From NCBI RefSeq assembly GCF_003056055.1, contig NZ_PYFP01000001.1:1612001-1676000 (forward strand): DNA of 64,000 nucleotides, written 5' to 3'. Numbering within the stretch: the first letter of the stretch is position 1; every line of letters begins with the position of its first letter. The notes under the pieces were generated by a model, which did no database searches, had not been told where the DNA came from, and was given only the letters and a program-made list of their open reading frames with translations. This stretch comes from Glaciimonas sp. PCH181. GTDB lineage: Bacteria > Pseudomonadota > Gammaproteobacteria > Burkholderiales > Burkholderiaceae_D. The translations under genes were made by a program, and so were the position numbers. Positions 17,460 through 26,646 of the stretch are shown one piece after another.

Positions 17460-19076
17460 TCAAACGCGTGTTGCAGTTTTATGACACATTGTTCGGCAGT
17501 TTCTTTCAGACGCGCAAGCCGTTGACGATATAAATTTGTTGCCGTGATAGGGACAGAGAACAAAGTCACTTCGATGCTGCGTTGTCCCGTCAACAGGACA
17601 TATCTGCGTCATGTTCAACGACTTCGTCGATACCGGGGCTCTCGCAAAATATTCGCGCACTACGCCGTCAGAGCTCATGAGCATAGAAATCAACGCAGGA
17701 AGAAAAAATGCCGATATTCCTGTCACAGGTACGGCGAGGGCCGCAATCTTGGGCCCAAACGTGCCACTACCCATAATTACACCCACAATCGTCGGCACCC
17801 ACATGGCAAACAAACCGATTTTGTTGTACGACGGCAGATAGCCGCGCCTGAATTCGCTCCAGCGTGGAATGCCAATACGCCGCCTGACCAGCCAGAACTC
17901 GCCCAGCATGACGTTGGCCCAATTGACTAAGAAGACACTCAGCATCGTCATGATGACGCCGAATTTTTGTAGCCACGGCGATACGATCAACAGGTAGCAG
18001 ATGAGCAGGAAGGGGACAATATAAACTACACGGCTCCAACTCACTTTCAGTACCACGGAAGTGAAATTCTCGAGCGCGTTGGTCCCAAAGTAAACATTGA
18101 TGACGTTAATCCGAAGCTGCGTCAGGATGATGAGGGCAAGACCCAATCCGCCAAGGAGTTTTGTGATTGATACGCCGGGATCAGGGACTTTACCGCCGGT
18201 TGCAGCGAATAAATATACACCGAGAATGGGCGTGAGAATGTTGCAGGCGGTCATTCCAATTCCGGCGAACAGAAATGCAGCTTTTTTACGTTCTACCCTG
18301 CGCGCAAAACGTGCTTGTTCGGTGCAGATGAGAATCATGATTGCGCCAAGCACGCCAGACGTAGCGCCGAACGCTCCAAGGATATTGACCCAATTCAGTG
18401 CGGCGTTGCTTGGGTTGACGAGCCACCAGGCAGGACCCGCACGTAGAGCGGAAATACTTGGGTTAGCATCCGACCAGATGTAATAAAGGACGAGACCGAT
18501 ACCGATCAAATACAACCAGATCGTGACACCTTGAAATAATGAAATAAACTTCATACCGAAAATCGAGAGGGGTATGAAGAGGATGCAGACGACGGCAGCA
18601 CTCAGCGAAGTGGACCAACCGGTCACTTCTGTCAAACTACTCGCCATGACATGGCCTTCGAGAGCAAAGTAAAGGGCTCCGAGAAAGCCATAGGCAATAA
18701 ACTGGTAAGCCGATCCGATGAATCCAAAGGTCTGCTTGCTCATTAAAACTTCGAGCGCGCCTTCGTCGGACGCTTTACGAGCGAAATAAAAGACGCCAAT
18801 CCACGTGTAGACCAGTGTCATTGCAAAAGCAATCAGGGTTGCTGGCCCCCCGTAGAACATGGTCAGCAATCCGGCGGTTAGCGGGAAAGCCATTGCGGTG
18901 AGAATTCCGGAAAAACTCCACAGTGCACCCCAGGCAGACCACCGCCAAGTCGCAGGAACCCGCCGCAGCGAATAATCCTCCGTCTCCTCTTCATGACCAG
19001 CGACGCGCTCTAAGATACTGCGCGTATCCAGAACATCATCCTCGCCAAGTTTTCGAATGTCATGAATCAGATTCAT
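17460..19076 (-). CDS. NCS1-family permease with a C-terminal Cys-rich tail
   Basis: The product has 538 residues. About twelve membrane segments are seen between residues 45 and 480, in the purine/cytosine/allantoin permease (NCS1) pattern, with conserved pieces such as WSAWGALWSFSGILTAMAFP and VNWANVMLGEFWLVRR. After the last membrane segment comes a hydrophilic tail (about 490-538) with regularly spaced cysteines and histidines: CPVDGTT, LCPYHGNK, TACASERNC, TMCHKT. It looks like a degenerate zinc-ribbon. NCS1 carriers import N-heterocycles with a cation; between nicD and the oxygenase genes, the natural substrate would be a pyridine derivative (inference). Confidence 0.75.
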   Translation of the reverse strand: MNLIHDIRKLGEDDVLDTRSILERVAGHEEETEDYSLRRVPATWRWSAWGALWSFSGILTAMAFPLTAGLLTMFYGGPATLIAFAMTLVYTWIGVFYFARKASDEGALEVLMSKQTFGFIGSAYQFIAYGFLGALYFALEGHVMASSLTEVTGWSTSLSAAVVCILFIPLSIFGMKFISLFQGVTIWLYLIGIGLVLYYIWSDANPSISALRAGPAWWLVNPSNAALNWVNILGAFGATSGVLGAIMILICTEQARFARRVERKKAAFLFAGIGMTACNILTPILGVYLFAATGGKVPDPGVSITKLLGGLGLALIILTQLRINVINVYFGTNALENFTSVVLKVSWSRVVYIVPFLLICYLLIVSPWLQKFGVIMTMLSVFLVNWANVMLGEFWLVRRRIGIPRWSEFRRGYLPSYNKIGLFAMWVPTIVGVIMGSGTFGPKIAALAVPVTGISAFFLPALISMLMSSDGVVREYFARAPVSTKSLNMTQICPVDGTTQHRSDFVLCPYHGNKFISSTACASERNCRTMCHKTATRV

Positions 19077-19403
19077 CTCAGCGTCCCAAATAGTCGTGTT
19101 TGATCGTTACAGTAGGAAAAACTGCAAGCGACTGCTTATTGTTGTTTTTTTATAAAAAAAGAAACCACTGCTGCTGGGCTTGCCAATAAGCAACGCACAG
19201 AAAAAACGATTTAACATGATCGAATAGCGATGCTTCAACGCAACTACCCGTTTTTTTCCCGTTGGCGGTCGGCCGCTCGGTCCTGTTCAACGCATTCACC
19301 AACTATGCAGCTCAGACCCCGGGCACCACATCCGCTCGGATCTTACAAGTTTCTATTCGCCCCGTTTGAAAGAACCTGCTTTGCGTTCCGGGGCGAACGA
19401 ACA
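19077..19403. other. Gene-free gap inside the nic-like gene series
   Basis: These 327 bases between the permease gene and the NTF2-like gene show no credible coding frame. A run of alternating T and A tracts lies at 19139-19165 and could separate two transcription units; no clear hairpin plus T-run was found. Confidence 0.4.
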
Positions 19404-19844
19404 TCACATAATGTCTTCGATCTCTGCTGACATGTTAAGCGCCGGCGGATAGCCGCCTAATTGCTTAGAAAGTGTCGCCGTATCACTGTAAAACATCGTC
19501 GTCTTTATCTGTTCTCCATTCGTTTCCACGAACATTCCCTCAAAGACGTCGCAGCGCGCGCCAGTGATATCGCGGCCTGCCCAAATGCCAGTTGCGTCGC
19601 CTGTTGTGCGCAACGCAGCGAAGGCCTTGTTGCCCTCCGAAATCATCCCTGTAATCTCAAAATGAATGTCAATCGACGCAAAAATCATGTTGAACAGCTT
19701 TCGCACATCTTCTTTACTGTTCAGAGGAATGGGCGATGCGACGTCGATCATGACGCTGTCCTCGCTCAGGTAGCTCATCATTTTGTCCACGTCATGCGCG
19801 TTGTGTGCCTCAACAAAAGCGGTAACTAGTTCTTTCGGCGTCAT
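19404..19844 (-). CDS. NTF2/SnoaL-like small protein of the oxygenase cluster
   Basis: The product has 146 residues from the ATG at 19844 after AAAGGAA. The start MTPKELVTAFVEAHNAHDVD and the following strands (DSVMIDVASPIPLNSKEDVR; FEGMFVETNGEQIKTTMFYS) are characteristic of SnoaL-like NTF2-fold proteins, which form a cone-shaped pocket for a small ligand. Members serve as isomerases, cyclases, or beta subunits of Rieske oxygenases. It lies close to a Rieske alpha-subunit gene, so a structural or substrate-handling role is possible. It is shorter and less charged than true beta subunits, so a separate enzyme or binding role is also possible. Confidence 0.6.
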   Translation of the reverse strand: MTPKELVTAFVEAHNAHDVDKMMSYLSEDSVMIDVASPIPLNSKEDVRKLFNMIFASIDIHFEITGMISEGNKAFAALRTTGDATGIWAGRDITGARCDVFEGMFVETNGEQIKTTMFYSDTATLSKQLGGYPPALNMSAEIEDIM

Positions 19845-19896
19845 GCTAATTCCTTTCTGATGGAAAAAAAATGGATAAAGCGGCAGTCCAGAAACT

Positions 19897-20316
19897 TCAG
19901 GCCACTTTATTGGGTGATTCAACGGATGAGCGTGGCATTAACCGGATTTTCGGTTTGTTCTTCCAACCGGGCGTCTCGTGTTCGGGCTTCCAAATATCTC
20001 CGTGCATGCCGTCGGGGACAATTGGACTCTTGTGCAATTCGACCGAGAGCGATGCTTCTGAAAACGCTAGCATTAGGACAAAAAGAAGTCGCGTTTCCGG
20101 ACCAACTTTTTCTGCTCCCCCGCATTCGCTCTCGGTCGCACGAAAATAATCGAAAACTGCTTCTGCCTTCGGCAGAACCGCGTCATAGAACTCGCGAATC
20201 TCTTCGAGACTGAGAGACTCGCGCTTCTGACGGCGCTGAGTTTCACTCGGCAGCGCCCAATTAAGGAACTGCTCAAACTCGAGAAACTGGGTAGGTAATG
20301 TTTTTGCCGCTGTCAT
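19897..20316 (-). CDS. Small protein of unknown function, oxygenase-associated
   Basis: The product has 139 residues with a good AAGGAG ribosome site. It is mostly helical, with FLEFEQFLNWALPSETQRRQ and EEIREFYDAVLPKAEAVFDY, and has no signal peptide or membrane segment. I have the impression of similar short proteins next to ring-hydroxylating oxygenase genes, but I cannot name a function. The gene begins 25 bases after the Rieske oxygenase stop and very likely shares its transcript. Confidence 0.6.
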   Translation of the reverse strand: MTAAKTLPTQFLEFEQFLNWALPSETQRRQKRESLSLEEIREFYDAVLPKAEAVFDYFRATESECGGAEKVGPETRLLFVLMLAFSEASLSVELHKSPIVPDGMHGDIWKPEHETPGWKNKPKIRLMPRSSVESPNKVA

Positions 20317-20340
20317 AGAAACTCCTTGAAATTCAATAAA

Positions 20341-21591
20341 TCAGGAACGAACGGTCTCGTTCAAGACCCTTTCGGCATGCCGGATCAGAATCTCTTGGTC
20401 CTGCAGATACATTTTTGTGAACACACCAGAGTTTATTGAGCGTTGGGCACCGAGCGTTGTATTTCCGTCCTCGCGCCACAAATCGCGAAGACTATATTTC
20501 ATATATTCCGCGCCCCATTCGTCGACAAGACCTTGCGATGGAATCGGCGGCGAGAAGAACCTTGCGTTCCAACTCGACTTGTCCACTGCCTTGCCCGGCA
20601 TCATTTTGTGACCGACGTAGGCTTGATGGCCGAGGAAGATGATGTGAAAGTTGGGGAAAATGTAGAGAATATCGAAGAACCAGTCTGAAGCTCTCGTCGG
20701 GTTGACGCCCTTCGCCCACTCCGAAACATCGACAAACGCGGTGGCGTCACTTGCAAGCGTTTGGCCGACGCGGCTGGCCAGTGAGGCGACTGGAGCAGAT
20801 TTGGAAAGATCTCCGCTGATCTTGGCCCGATTGCCGAAAAAGCTTCCAAAACCGTGCTTCCCCAAAAGCTTAAAATCGTATGCATGACGATTCGGGGATT
20901 CTTCCGACTCCATGAAACCGGGCGCGGAGCGTTTGTGCAAGTACTTCAGGTGATAGCCGTCGATTTGTGAATCTCGAAGAACTGGCCAACTGCAATCAAG
21001 CTCTGCTCGATAAGATACTTGCACAGTCGTTGTTTCAAACGGGTAGTCCCCAAACAAGTTATCAAGCTCGGGGCCCAAATGTTTAAGTAGCGTCTCTTTC
21101 GGATTCGGATCTAGATTCAGGAAGATGAAACCGGCCCAGGTATCGACTGAAACCGCAACAAGGTCCTTCTCCATATTCTCGATGTCAAAGAACATCTCGC
21201 GTTCAGTGATAACCACGTTCTTGCCGTTCAGCGCGTACGCCCAGCCGTGGTAAATACAGGTCAATTTGCCTTTGACAGAACCATAGCTGTCGAACAGCAG
21301 TTGCGTGCCTCGATGCAAACAGGTGTTATGAAACCCCCGGATTACACCATCGAGCCCACGGATGATGATAATAGAGGTACCGGTAATCTCCGTCTCTTCG
21401 AGGAAATAATCACCCGGATTTGGGATTTCGTCGATTCGTTTTCCGGTACAGAGCCAGGTTTTCTTGAAAACCTTTTCTTTTATCTGTTCGAAGTATTCAG
21501 GCGAACTGTAGGACTCAACCGAAACGGGTCCGGTACCAAGATCTGGGTGGTCCAAGGTCCAGCGCGTGCTCTGTAGGTCGCTGAGTTTCAT
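20341..21591 (-). CDS. Rieske-type aromatic-ring oxygenase alpha subunit
   Basis: The product has 416 residues from the ATG at 21591 after GGAG; the longer frame from 21609 starts with TTG. Rieske ligands are Cys91-x-His93 (CLHRG) and Cys112-x2-His115 (CIYHGW). The catalytic iron would be bound by His214 and His219 in DSQIDGYHLKYLH plus a later acidic residue. It is a SRPBCC-fold alpha subunit of the kind that hydroxylates or demethylates aromatic rings. Between nicF and two small genes, it probably acts on a pyridine ring before cleavage, for example to make 2,5-dihydroxypyridine; this is inference. No dedicated reductase or ferredoxin is adjacent on this strand; the NuoEF-like pair at 27.5-29.2 kb is a candidate electron donor. 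Confidence 0.82.
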   Translation of the reverse strand: MKLSDLQSTRWTLDHPDLGTGPVSVESYSSPEYFEQIKEKVFKKTWLCTGKRIDEIPNPGDYFLEETEITGTSIIIIRGLDGVIRGFHNTCLHRGTQLLFDSYGSVKGKLTCIYHGWAYALNGKNVVITEREMFFDIENMEKDLVAVSVDTWAGFIFLNLDPNPKETLLKHLGPELDNLFGDYPFETTTVQVSYRAELDCSWPVLRDSQIDGYHLKYLHKRSAPGFMESEESPNRHAYDFKLLGKHGFGSFFGNRAKISGDLSKSAPVASLASRVGQTLASDATAFVDVSEWAKGVNPTRASDWFFDILYIFPNFHIIFLGHQAYVGHKMMPGKAVDKSSWNARFFSPPIPSQGLVDEWGAEYMKYSLRDLWREDGNTTLGAQRSINSGVFTKMYLQDQEILIRHAERVLNETVRS

Positions 21592-21648
21592 AGTGCTCTC
21601 CACGTTCAAAACAAAAAACGAATTAACGAATCCGGAAGTCAGCGTAGC

Positions 21649-22278
21649 TCAGACATTACCTGCCAGCCTGTCTTGGAATTCTCTGAATGAAAGTACTTCT
21701 GCATATTTTTGCTGCATGTCGAATAGATTCGCCTCATGCGGTGCGGTCGCGCGATCGCCAACGCATTCCATGAGCACGTATGGCCGAAAACCGCAGCACA
21801 TAGCGTCGTGAACGCTTGCCCTGACGCATCCGCTTGTCGAGCAACCCGCGATCAACAGTGAGTCGACATTATGTTGGGTCAGCCACGAGCGCAAATTAGT
21901 TTCAAAAAAAGCTGAAGGCGAGGTCTTGCGGATAACAAGTTCTCCCGGAGCAGGCTGCAACTCTGGGACGAACGCGCTTTCAACAGAATCTTCCGTCAGC
22001 TTGAGGATCGAAGTGGCTTTAATAGAAAAAATATTGGCATTTGCGCCATCATCTGCAAAGACGATTCGGGCATGAGCAATGGGCCATTTCATGGCTCGCG
22101 CCATCTCTAATACAGGCACAGTCGCGGCAATAGCTTCGTTGATATTCCCGCCACCAAAGATTGCCGGATCTGCAAATCCGTTAATAAAGTCGATAATTAA
22201 AAGGCCTGGGCGCGAGGGTTTCCCCAGCGAACAGCCGAATCCCTGACGTCTGTAAAGATCCATTGTGGAGTCGCTCAT
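21649..22278 (-). CDS. nicF: Maleamate amidohydrolase (isochorismatase-like)
   Basis: The product has 209 residues. Catalytic residues of the cysteine-hydrolase family are in place: Asp30 (LLIIDFINGF), Lys118 (VIRKTSPSAFF) and Cys151 (GCSTSGCVRASVHDAM). The end, ECVGDRATAPHEANLFDMQQ, is the pattern shared by NicF and N-carbamoylsarcosine amidase. NicF hydrolyses maleamate to maleate and ammonia. The placement between nicX and the rest of the series supports maleamate over carbamoylsarcosine. Its product would need either a maleate isomerase, which is not in the window, or a hydratase (see the LeuCD-like pair). Confidence 0.85.
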   Translation of the reverse strand: MSDSTMDLYRRQGFGCSLGKPSRPGLLIIDFINGFADPAIFGGGNINEAIAATVPVLEMARAMKWPIAHARIVFADDGANANIFSIKATSILKLTEDSVESAFVPELQPAPGELVIRKTSPSAFFETNLRSWLTQHNVDSLLIAGCSTSGCVRASVHDAMCCGFRPYVLMECVGDRATAPHEANLFDMQQKYAEVLSFREFQDRLAGNV

Positions 22279-22537
22279 AGAGTCCTTTAACGAGGTTCAA
22301 GTTGAGTTAAGTGGGAAACGAAGTTATCCCACTCGGCCGAGCGCATATTCTGAAGAGCGATAGTGCGCCGTGCCAGCCAATCAGGCGAAGGGAAGGCAGT
22401 CGTGTGACACGTACTATCGTTACTCATATCTGATTCCTGCAATGCTGTCGCTATTTCAAGAGTACAAACCGTTCAGCCCACCGAGTTTAGCCTTTGGCCC
22501 AAAAAAACCAAGCCAATTGTTGGCGAATATTTCGTTA

Positions 22538-23593
22538 CTAGTTCAGCGTTTTCGACGCCCCATCACCCGTCAGACAACCTTTCTGAACGACGTCAACTCC
22601 GTCCAGTGTGACAGTGCAATTTCTCATCGGAATATCGATATGGCACGCACTGTTATTGCTGCCACCAACTTCGTTGTTCGGACCAAGCGAGAACAGAAAA
22701 TTGCCCGCAAACGAACGCGCGTCCATCCCTAAGGTCGATTCCCGGTTATAGAGGCCTAGCACTGACCAACGAGCGCGCTTTTGCAGACCCCATCCAACAT
22801 GCGAGATGGCGTAAGCATCTGGATCGTTAAAGTACTCCATGTAGTCCTTTAGCAGGTCTGCATCGAGGCCGCCTTCGATACTGGTCACGTAACCCTCGCG
22901 CACGGTAAGCTTGATTGGCGTGTTGATATAGGTCTTGCGCGGGGTCCAGATATCACCGCTATCAAGCACAATCGTTCCTTGGGCAGTTCTATCGGTCGGC
23001 CAAGTCGCGACAAATCCGCTTGGCCAATGATCCCATCTGCCTGGTTCATCGACAAACCCGTACTCCTTCAATAGCGGATAAGAACCGAGGGGAAAAATAA
23101 TGTCGGTGCCCGCGGCAGACTTCACGCGCATAGTCTTTGCGGCAGCCAGTTTGTCAGCCGCGATCAGTACAGCCTCGCGGTCTTCGAGCGTAGGAATAAG
23201 ACGAACTAGGATCTCTGGAGGCTCTACCGCAAGAAGAATCTTGGTCCCGCCTCTAAGAATTTCTTCTTGTTCCGGGGAAAATAAGAGAAGCATGAGATCC
23301 AACACCAGATCACATGCCTTCAATGCTGCAAGCGCAGAATGGTTGCCGCTAAGAGAAGTAGTTCCTACATAGGAGCTACTGTCTCGGCTCAACGATTTAC
23401 CGCCATTTACGGCCGGAAGATCTATACGCGTGACAATTGCGCCCAGTCCTTGGCTTGCAGATATAGCCGTTGCAAGCGTTTGAAGGTTCGTGCTGGGATC
23501 AGTTAGAATTGCAACACTTTGCCCCTCCTGTAATTTCGAAAGTTTGAGGACCTTTGTCCAAGCATTGACCATCTCAGTATCGCTAACTGCCAT
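22538..23593 (-). CDS. nicX: 2,5-dihydroxypyridine 5,6-dioxygenase
   Basis: The product has 351 residues from the ATG at 23593, 9 bases after GTGGAG. It matches NicX along its length: VLKLSKLQEGQSVAILTDPS, LDLMLLLFSPEQEEIL, VDEPGRWDHWPSGF, KDYMEYFNDPDAYAISHVGW and GNFLFSLGPNNEVGG. The His of SHVGWG and the His-x-Asp of ACHIDIP correspond to the reported Fe(II) ligands. The enzyme opens the ring of 2,5-dihydroxypyridine with O2 to give N-formylmaleamate, the substrate of the nicD product. It is the first gene of the minus-strand series, with a promoter at 23762-23790 and a perfect hairpin in its leader. This is the best evidence that the island breaks down a pyridine. Confidence 0.92.
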   Translation of the reverse strand: MAVSDTEMVNAWTKVLKLSKLQEGQSVAILTDPSTNLQTLATAISASQGLGAIVTRIDLPAVNGGKSLSRDSSSYVGTTSLSGNHSALAALKACDLVLDLMLLLFSPEQEEILRGGTKILLAVEPPEILVRLIPTLEDREAVLIAADKLAAAKTMRVKSAAGTDIIFPLGSYPLLKEYGFVDEPGRWDHWPSGFVATWPTDRTAQGTIVLDSGDIWTPRKTYINTPIKLTVREGYVTSIEGGLDADLLKDYMEYFNDPDAYAISHVGWGLQKRARWSVLGLYNRESTLGMDARSFAGNFLFSLGPNNEVGGSNNSACHIDIPMRNCTVTLDGVDVVQKGCLTGDGASKTLN

Positions 23594-23612
23594 ATTTATC
23601 AGCTCCACGTAT

Positions 23613-23633
23613 CTGAAATGCGCTGCATTTCAG
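23613..23633. promoter_or_regulatory. Perfect 9-3-9 inverted repeat in the nicX leader
   Basis: CTGAAATGC and GCATTTCAG flank a 3-base centre, 20 bases upstream of the nicX start and directly before its ribosome site. It can be a protein operator or an RNA hairpin that tunes translation. Nothing else in the leader explains it. Confidence 0.55.
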
Positions 23634-23761
23634 TGTTATCGAATCATCTCGTGCGCCACCGCTGAAACTTGTACACAAGCTCCGGACATGTATCAGCACG
23701 AACCGAATGTTTTTATCTCAAGTAGAAGTCAATTGAATTAATTAATTAGTCGACCAACCAA

Positions 23762-23790
23762 TTTATACACTTGAAGGAATTGGTTGTCAA
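23762..23790 (-). promoter_or_regulatory. Sigma-70-type promoter of nicX with overlapping dyad
   Basis: Read on the minus strand: TTGACA at 23790-23785, 17 bases, then TATAAA at 23767-23762. An imperfect inverted repeat covers it: GACCAACCAATT at 23752-23763 and AATTGGTTGTC at 23778-23788, separated by 14 bases. A regulator bound there would cover both promoter elements. The TetR-type gene at 24496 is the nearest candidate; this link is inference. Confidence 0.65.
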
Positions 23791-23799
23791 AAGTTTTTT

Positions 23800-24495
23800 C
23801 TACCTTTACTTGTCGACTATGACGCCCTAGCCGATATAAACTTCGTCGGGAGGCGTGACATGCGGTGCAGAACGGGTATCGCTCTACGGAGAAAAAGAGA
23901 GAACTTCTCTCGAAGAAGGGGCGCGAACATCTATTTATATTAGCAAATCGCCGGGGCGAGTCTTGACCAATTAAAGGTAGGCACCAAGTCGTAAAAAGTT
24001 GGATTGTAGTGATGACGGGCGTAAAGTTGAAGAGTGGTACGAACAAATATTTTCTTCCACCTTAACTTAAAAACTGAACGTTTCCCTCAAAAACTAATCG
24101 GACTAAAGTTGTCTGTCCAGCCCGACTGATGATCTGTCCAACAATCTTCTTATTTTGACAATCCCAAATTCCTTCCACTGCTCCAGACGCATTGATCCTG
24201 CAAGAGAATTTACTCCGAGGGTCTTCACAAAAACACAGCATTTTTCACAAGAAGTCTTACTCATGAAACCGGTTTGTGGCAAAATTCGGGAAATCCGCAA
24301 TTAACGAGGCGCAAATATAGCACGCGCAAAAGCTGGCATTTCCAAGATCCGCCGACGCAGATTAAAAGCGCTACCGGTATTCCTTTCCGAAGCGTGCAGC
24401 CACAATGATCGGGTCACCATGCACTACGGCGCCCTATAAATGGCCCCTCGCCATACACCTTTTAATTTCAAATAAGATTCAAGGAATAGGAAAAA
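23800..24495. other. Long regulatory gap between nicX and the TetR gene
   Basis: About 700 bases without a credible gene. A GTCGACTA-type motif at 23810-23819 resembles one at 23748-23754 on the nicX side, and AACTAATCGGACTAAAGTTG lies at 24091-24110. TATAAA at 24435-24440 may be the -10 of the TetR gene. Short frames here have no family features. Confidence 0.4.
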
Positions 24496-25287
24496 ATGGA
24501 ACACGACGATAACGAATTTTTGGTGCCTCCTCGTGTAACGCGGCGACCTGGGCGACCTGGAACCGAGTCTCTGGCCAAAGAAGAGACCCGCGACACAATT
24601 CTTGATTCTGCCGAACAATTGTTTTCCCAATTAGGTTACACGACAACCTCGTTCCGCGATATCGCAGTCGATGCGAACGTGAACCCTGGGCTCATTAGCT
24701 ATTACTTCGGATCTAAGCGAGCTCTGTATGAGGCCGTCTACAAACGTCGTGGTAAGAACCTGACCGATCGCTGGAGTGAGATGCTCGACGCTTTGGAAGA
24801 GCGCAGCGATCAGCCGCCGACGGTTGCAGAAATCCTTCGGGTTTACTTGTCAGCGCAGTTTGAAATGAAGCAAAAGGGGCCCGGCGGCGTGGCCTTCTTT
24901 CGTCTCCAGACGCGTCTGCATAGCGAGCCGCAAAAGGAGGCATTCATGTTGCGTCGTGATGTTTACGACAGTGTGGGCCGACGGTTCGTCTCCTTACTGG
25001 AGCGGGCGCTGCCCGGCGTAGAGACGGCCGACATTAGCTGGCGGTTTATATTCATCATCGGTGTCGGCCTTTATATGACATCAGATGTAGATCGTCTAAA
25101 TGATCTCTCCAGTGGACGATTTGATTCAAATCACCTTGATGAAGCGCTGGAGCGAATGATGACCTTTTGTACCGTGGGGATGATGGCACCATCAACGGAA
25201 TTGAAAGTCAGAAAAGCCCCAAGGAAACAGAAGACAGCCAAGGCGGCGGCGCTGCCGAATCTCGGTTCGCGCGCGCGCGTTAAATAG
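24496..25287 (+). CDS. TetR-family transcriptional regulator
   Basis: The product has 263 residues. The N-terminal helix-turn-helix is standard: RDTILDSAEQLFSQLGYTTT, SFRDIAVDANVNPGLISYYF and GSKRALYEAV, residues about 33-80. The ligand domain follows (AQFEMKQKGPGGVAFFRLQT), and a basic C-terminal tail (KVRKAPRKQKTAKAAA) is unusual for the family. Nicotinate clusters are controlled by a TetR-type repressor (NicS) and a MarR-type one (NicR). This protein, placed between the nicX series and the + strand operon, is the likely pathway regulator, but which promoters it binds is unknown. Confidence 0.82.
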   Translation: MEHDDNEFLVPPRVTRRPGRPGTESLAKEETRDTILDSAEQLFSQLGYTTTSFRDIAVDANVNPGLISYYFGSKRALYEAVYKRRGKNLTDRWSEMLDALEERSDQPPTVAEILRVYLSAQFEMKQKGPGGVAFFRLQTRLHSEPQKEAFMLRRDVYDSVGRRFVSLLERALPGVETADISWRFIFIIGVGLYMTSDVDRLNDLSSGRFDSNHLDEALERMMTFCTVGMMAPSTELKVRKAPRKQKTAKAAALPNLGSRARVK

Positions 25288-25711
25288 TCAGCACTACTGA
25301 CCGGTGGGAAGCAAGGTTGCTCAATCAGCAAATCACGTTCTAGTCCCAACGCCTACGCAAACAGCACGTTCAGCCCGACTGACCCAACTGACACCACTAA
25401 CCGCTATTCGCATCAAACATCTCGGAGAGCCTGGCCTGCTTTACTGGGGCTTGGGCATGAGAAAAATTCCGATACACGCTCCGGCGGCGGGGCATAGTTG
25501 CGCACCCGCCTCTCTCATTGAACTTGGGTGAATCGATAGAGACCTAAGTGCGACGCGTGCCTCGGGCGCTATCGAGGGCGTCGGCAAAAGCAGCACCGAT
25601 TGTAGGCAATGCTTCCTACGTATGGATCCATTCTTCGAAACCGACAACCGATCCGTCCGAACTTACTCAAGCCTGATCCTACTCAATCCAAATTTCAAAG
25701 AGCGTTTGAGA
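25288..25711. other. Intergenic stretch, no gene recognised
   Basis: The 424 bases after the TetR gene show no credible coding frame. The last eight bases (GTTTGAGA, 25704-25711) are the left copy of the target duplication of the next element. The short dyad GTCAG-N5-CTGAC right after the TetR stop lacks a T-run and is not called a terminator. Confidence 0.5.
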
Positions 25712-25806
25712 GTAAGCGATTCTTTGAGCACGTCTAGTAAAGACTACCCAGATTCGGGATGATGGTGTCCAACTTTTGGGGTGCAGTTCACAATAAGGGG
25801 ACACCT

Positions 25807-26223
25807 ATGGAATAGAATCACTCAGGATCGTCGTACGCTCTGATCATTAAGCGCTTGCGGGATGGTCGTTGTCAATATGATCGTTGCGCCAAACGCGAAT
25901 TAGTCGAAGCTGGTTCACAGCTTAGTGTATCGGTGGCCAAACTGGCCTATCAACAGGCCCTCAATGCCAATTTGTTGCGCAAGTGGATTCGCCAGTATCA
26001 ACGCGAAGGCAATGTGGCATCGGTGACGCGTTTACCGGCGCTCACTTCTGCTTTTATTCCGGTCGTGGCGGTGCAGGCTGCAGCGCCGATGACGGTTTCA
26101 ATGCTGCGTGCCAGATTGCCCAATGGGATTGAGATTGATGCCCACTGTGCCACCCGCGACGACATATTGTCGCTGCTTCAGATGCTTTGCCAGTTGCCAT
26201 GTTCCGCCTCGACTCGGGACTGA
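25807..26223 (+). pseudogene. IS66 tnpA, stop codon near the start
   Basis: Reading from the ATG at 25807, the third codon is TAG; the frame is then open to 26223 with KRELVEAGSQLSVSVAKLAY and LNANLLRKWIRQYQ, the IS66 Orf1 helix-turn-helix. The TAG probably replaces a Gln codon. Translation could restart internally, but the neighbouring genes are also broken. Confidence 0.7.
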
Positions 26224-26550
26224 AGGTGTATTTGCACCGGGATGCGGTCGATGGTAGCAAGAGCATTAACGGTCTTGCCGCCATCGTCGAGCAGGCATTG
26301 AGGTTGAATCCGTTTGCACCGGCCCTGTATGTCTTCTGTAACCGACGGCGCGACCGCATCAAATTGTTACTGCGAGATCGCACCGGATTCTGGTGAATGT
26401 TCAAGCGACTTGAGGCTGACCGCTTCGCCTAGCCGCGTGAAGCGGCGGTCCTCGAACTGAGTGTCGAACCATTACACTAGCTGCTCGATGGCATTGACCT
26501 CAAAGCCCATGCACAAACATCCGCTACGTAGCTATGCGCGGGCGAGTTGA
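26187..26550 (+). pseudogene. IS66 tnpB with several stop codons
   Basis: The part up to 26396 reads MFRLDSGLKVYLHRDAVDGS and ALYVFCNRRRDRIKLLLRDR, as in TnpB. Then Trp and other codons are replaced by TGA and TAG (26394-26396 and again further on) and a one-base shift occurs before the family ending RSYARAS at 26550. Confidence 0.75.
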
Positions 26551-26646
26551 GGCAAACCGTGTACTTTTATGGCGTTGTTGTCGGTAAACCACAGGAAATG
26601 GCATGCTGTTGAAATGACGTAAACCTATCCGGTACGATATTTCGGT

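Noticed and set aside
21247..21576. Open frame opposite the Rieske gene
   Set aside because: Shadow of the oxygenase reading frame.
24091..24113. A third copy of the shared operon operator
   Set aside because: AACTAATCGGACTAAAGTTG has only partial similarity and no promoter elements around it; not strong enough to join the two good copies.
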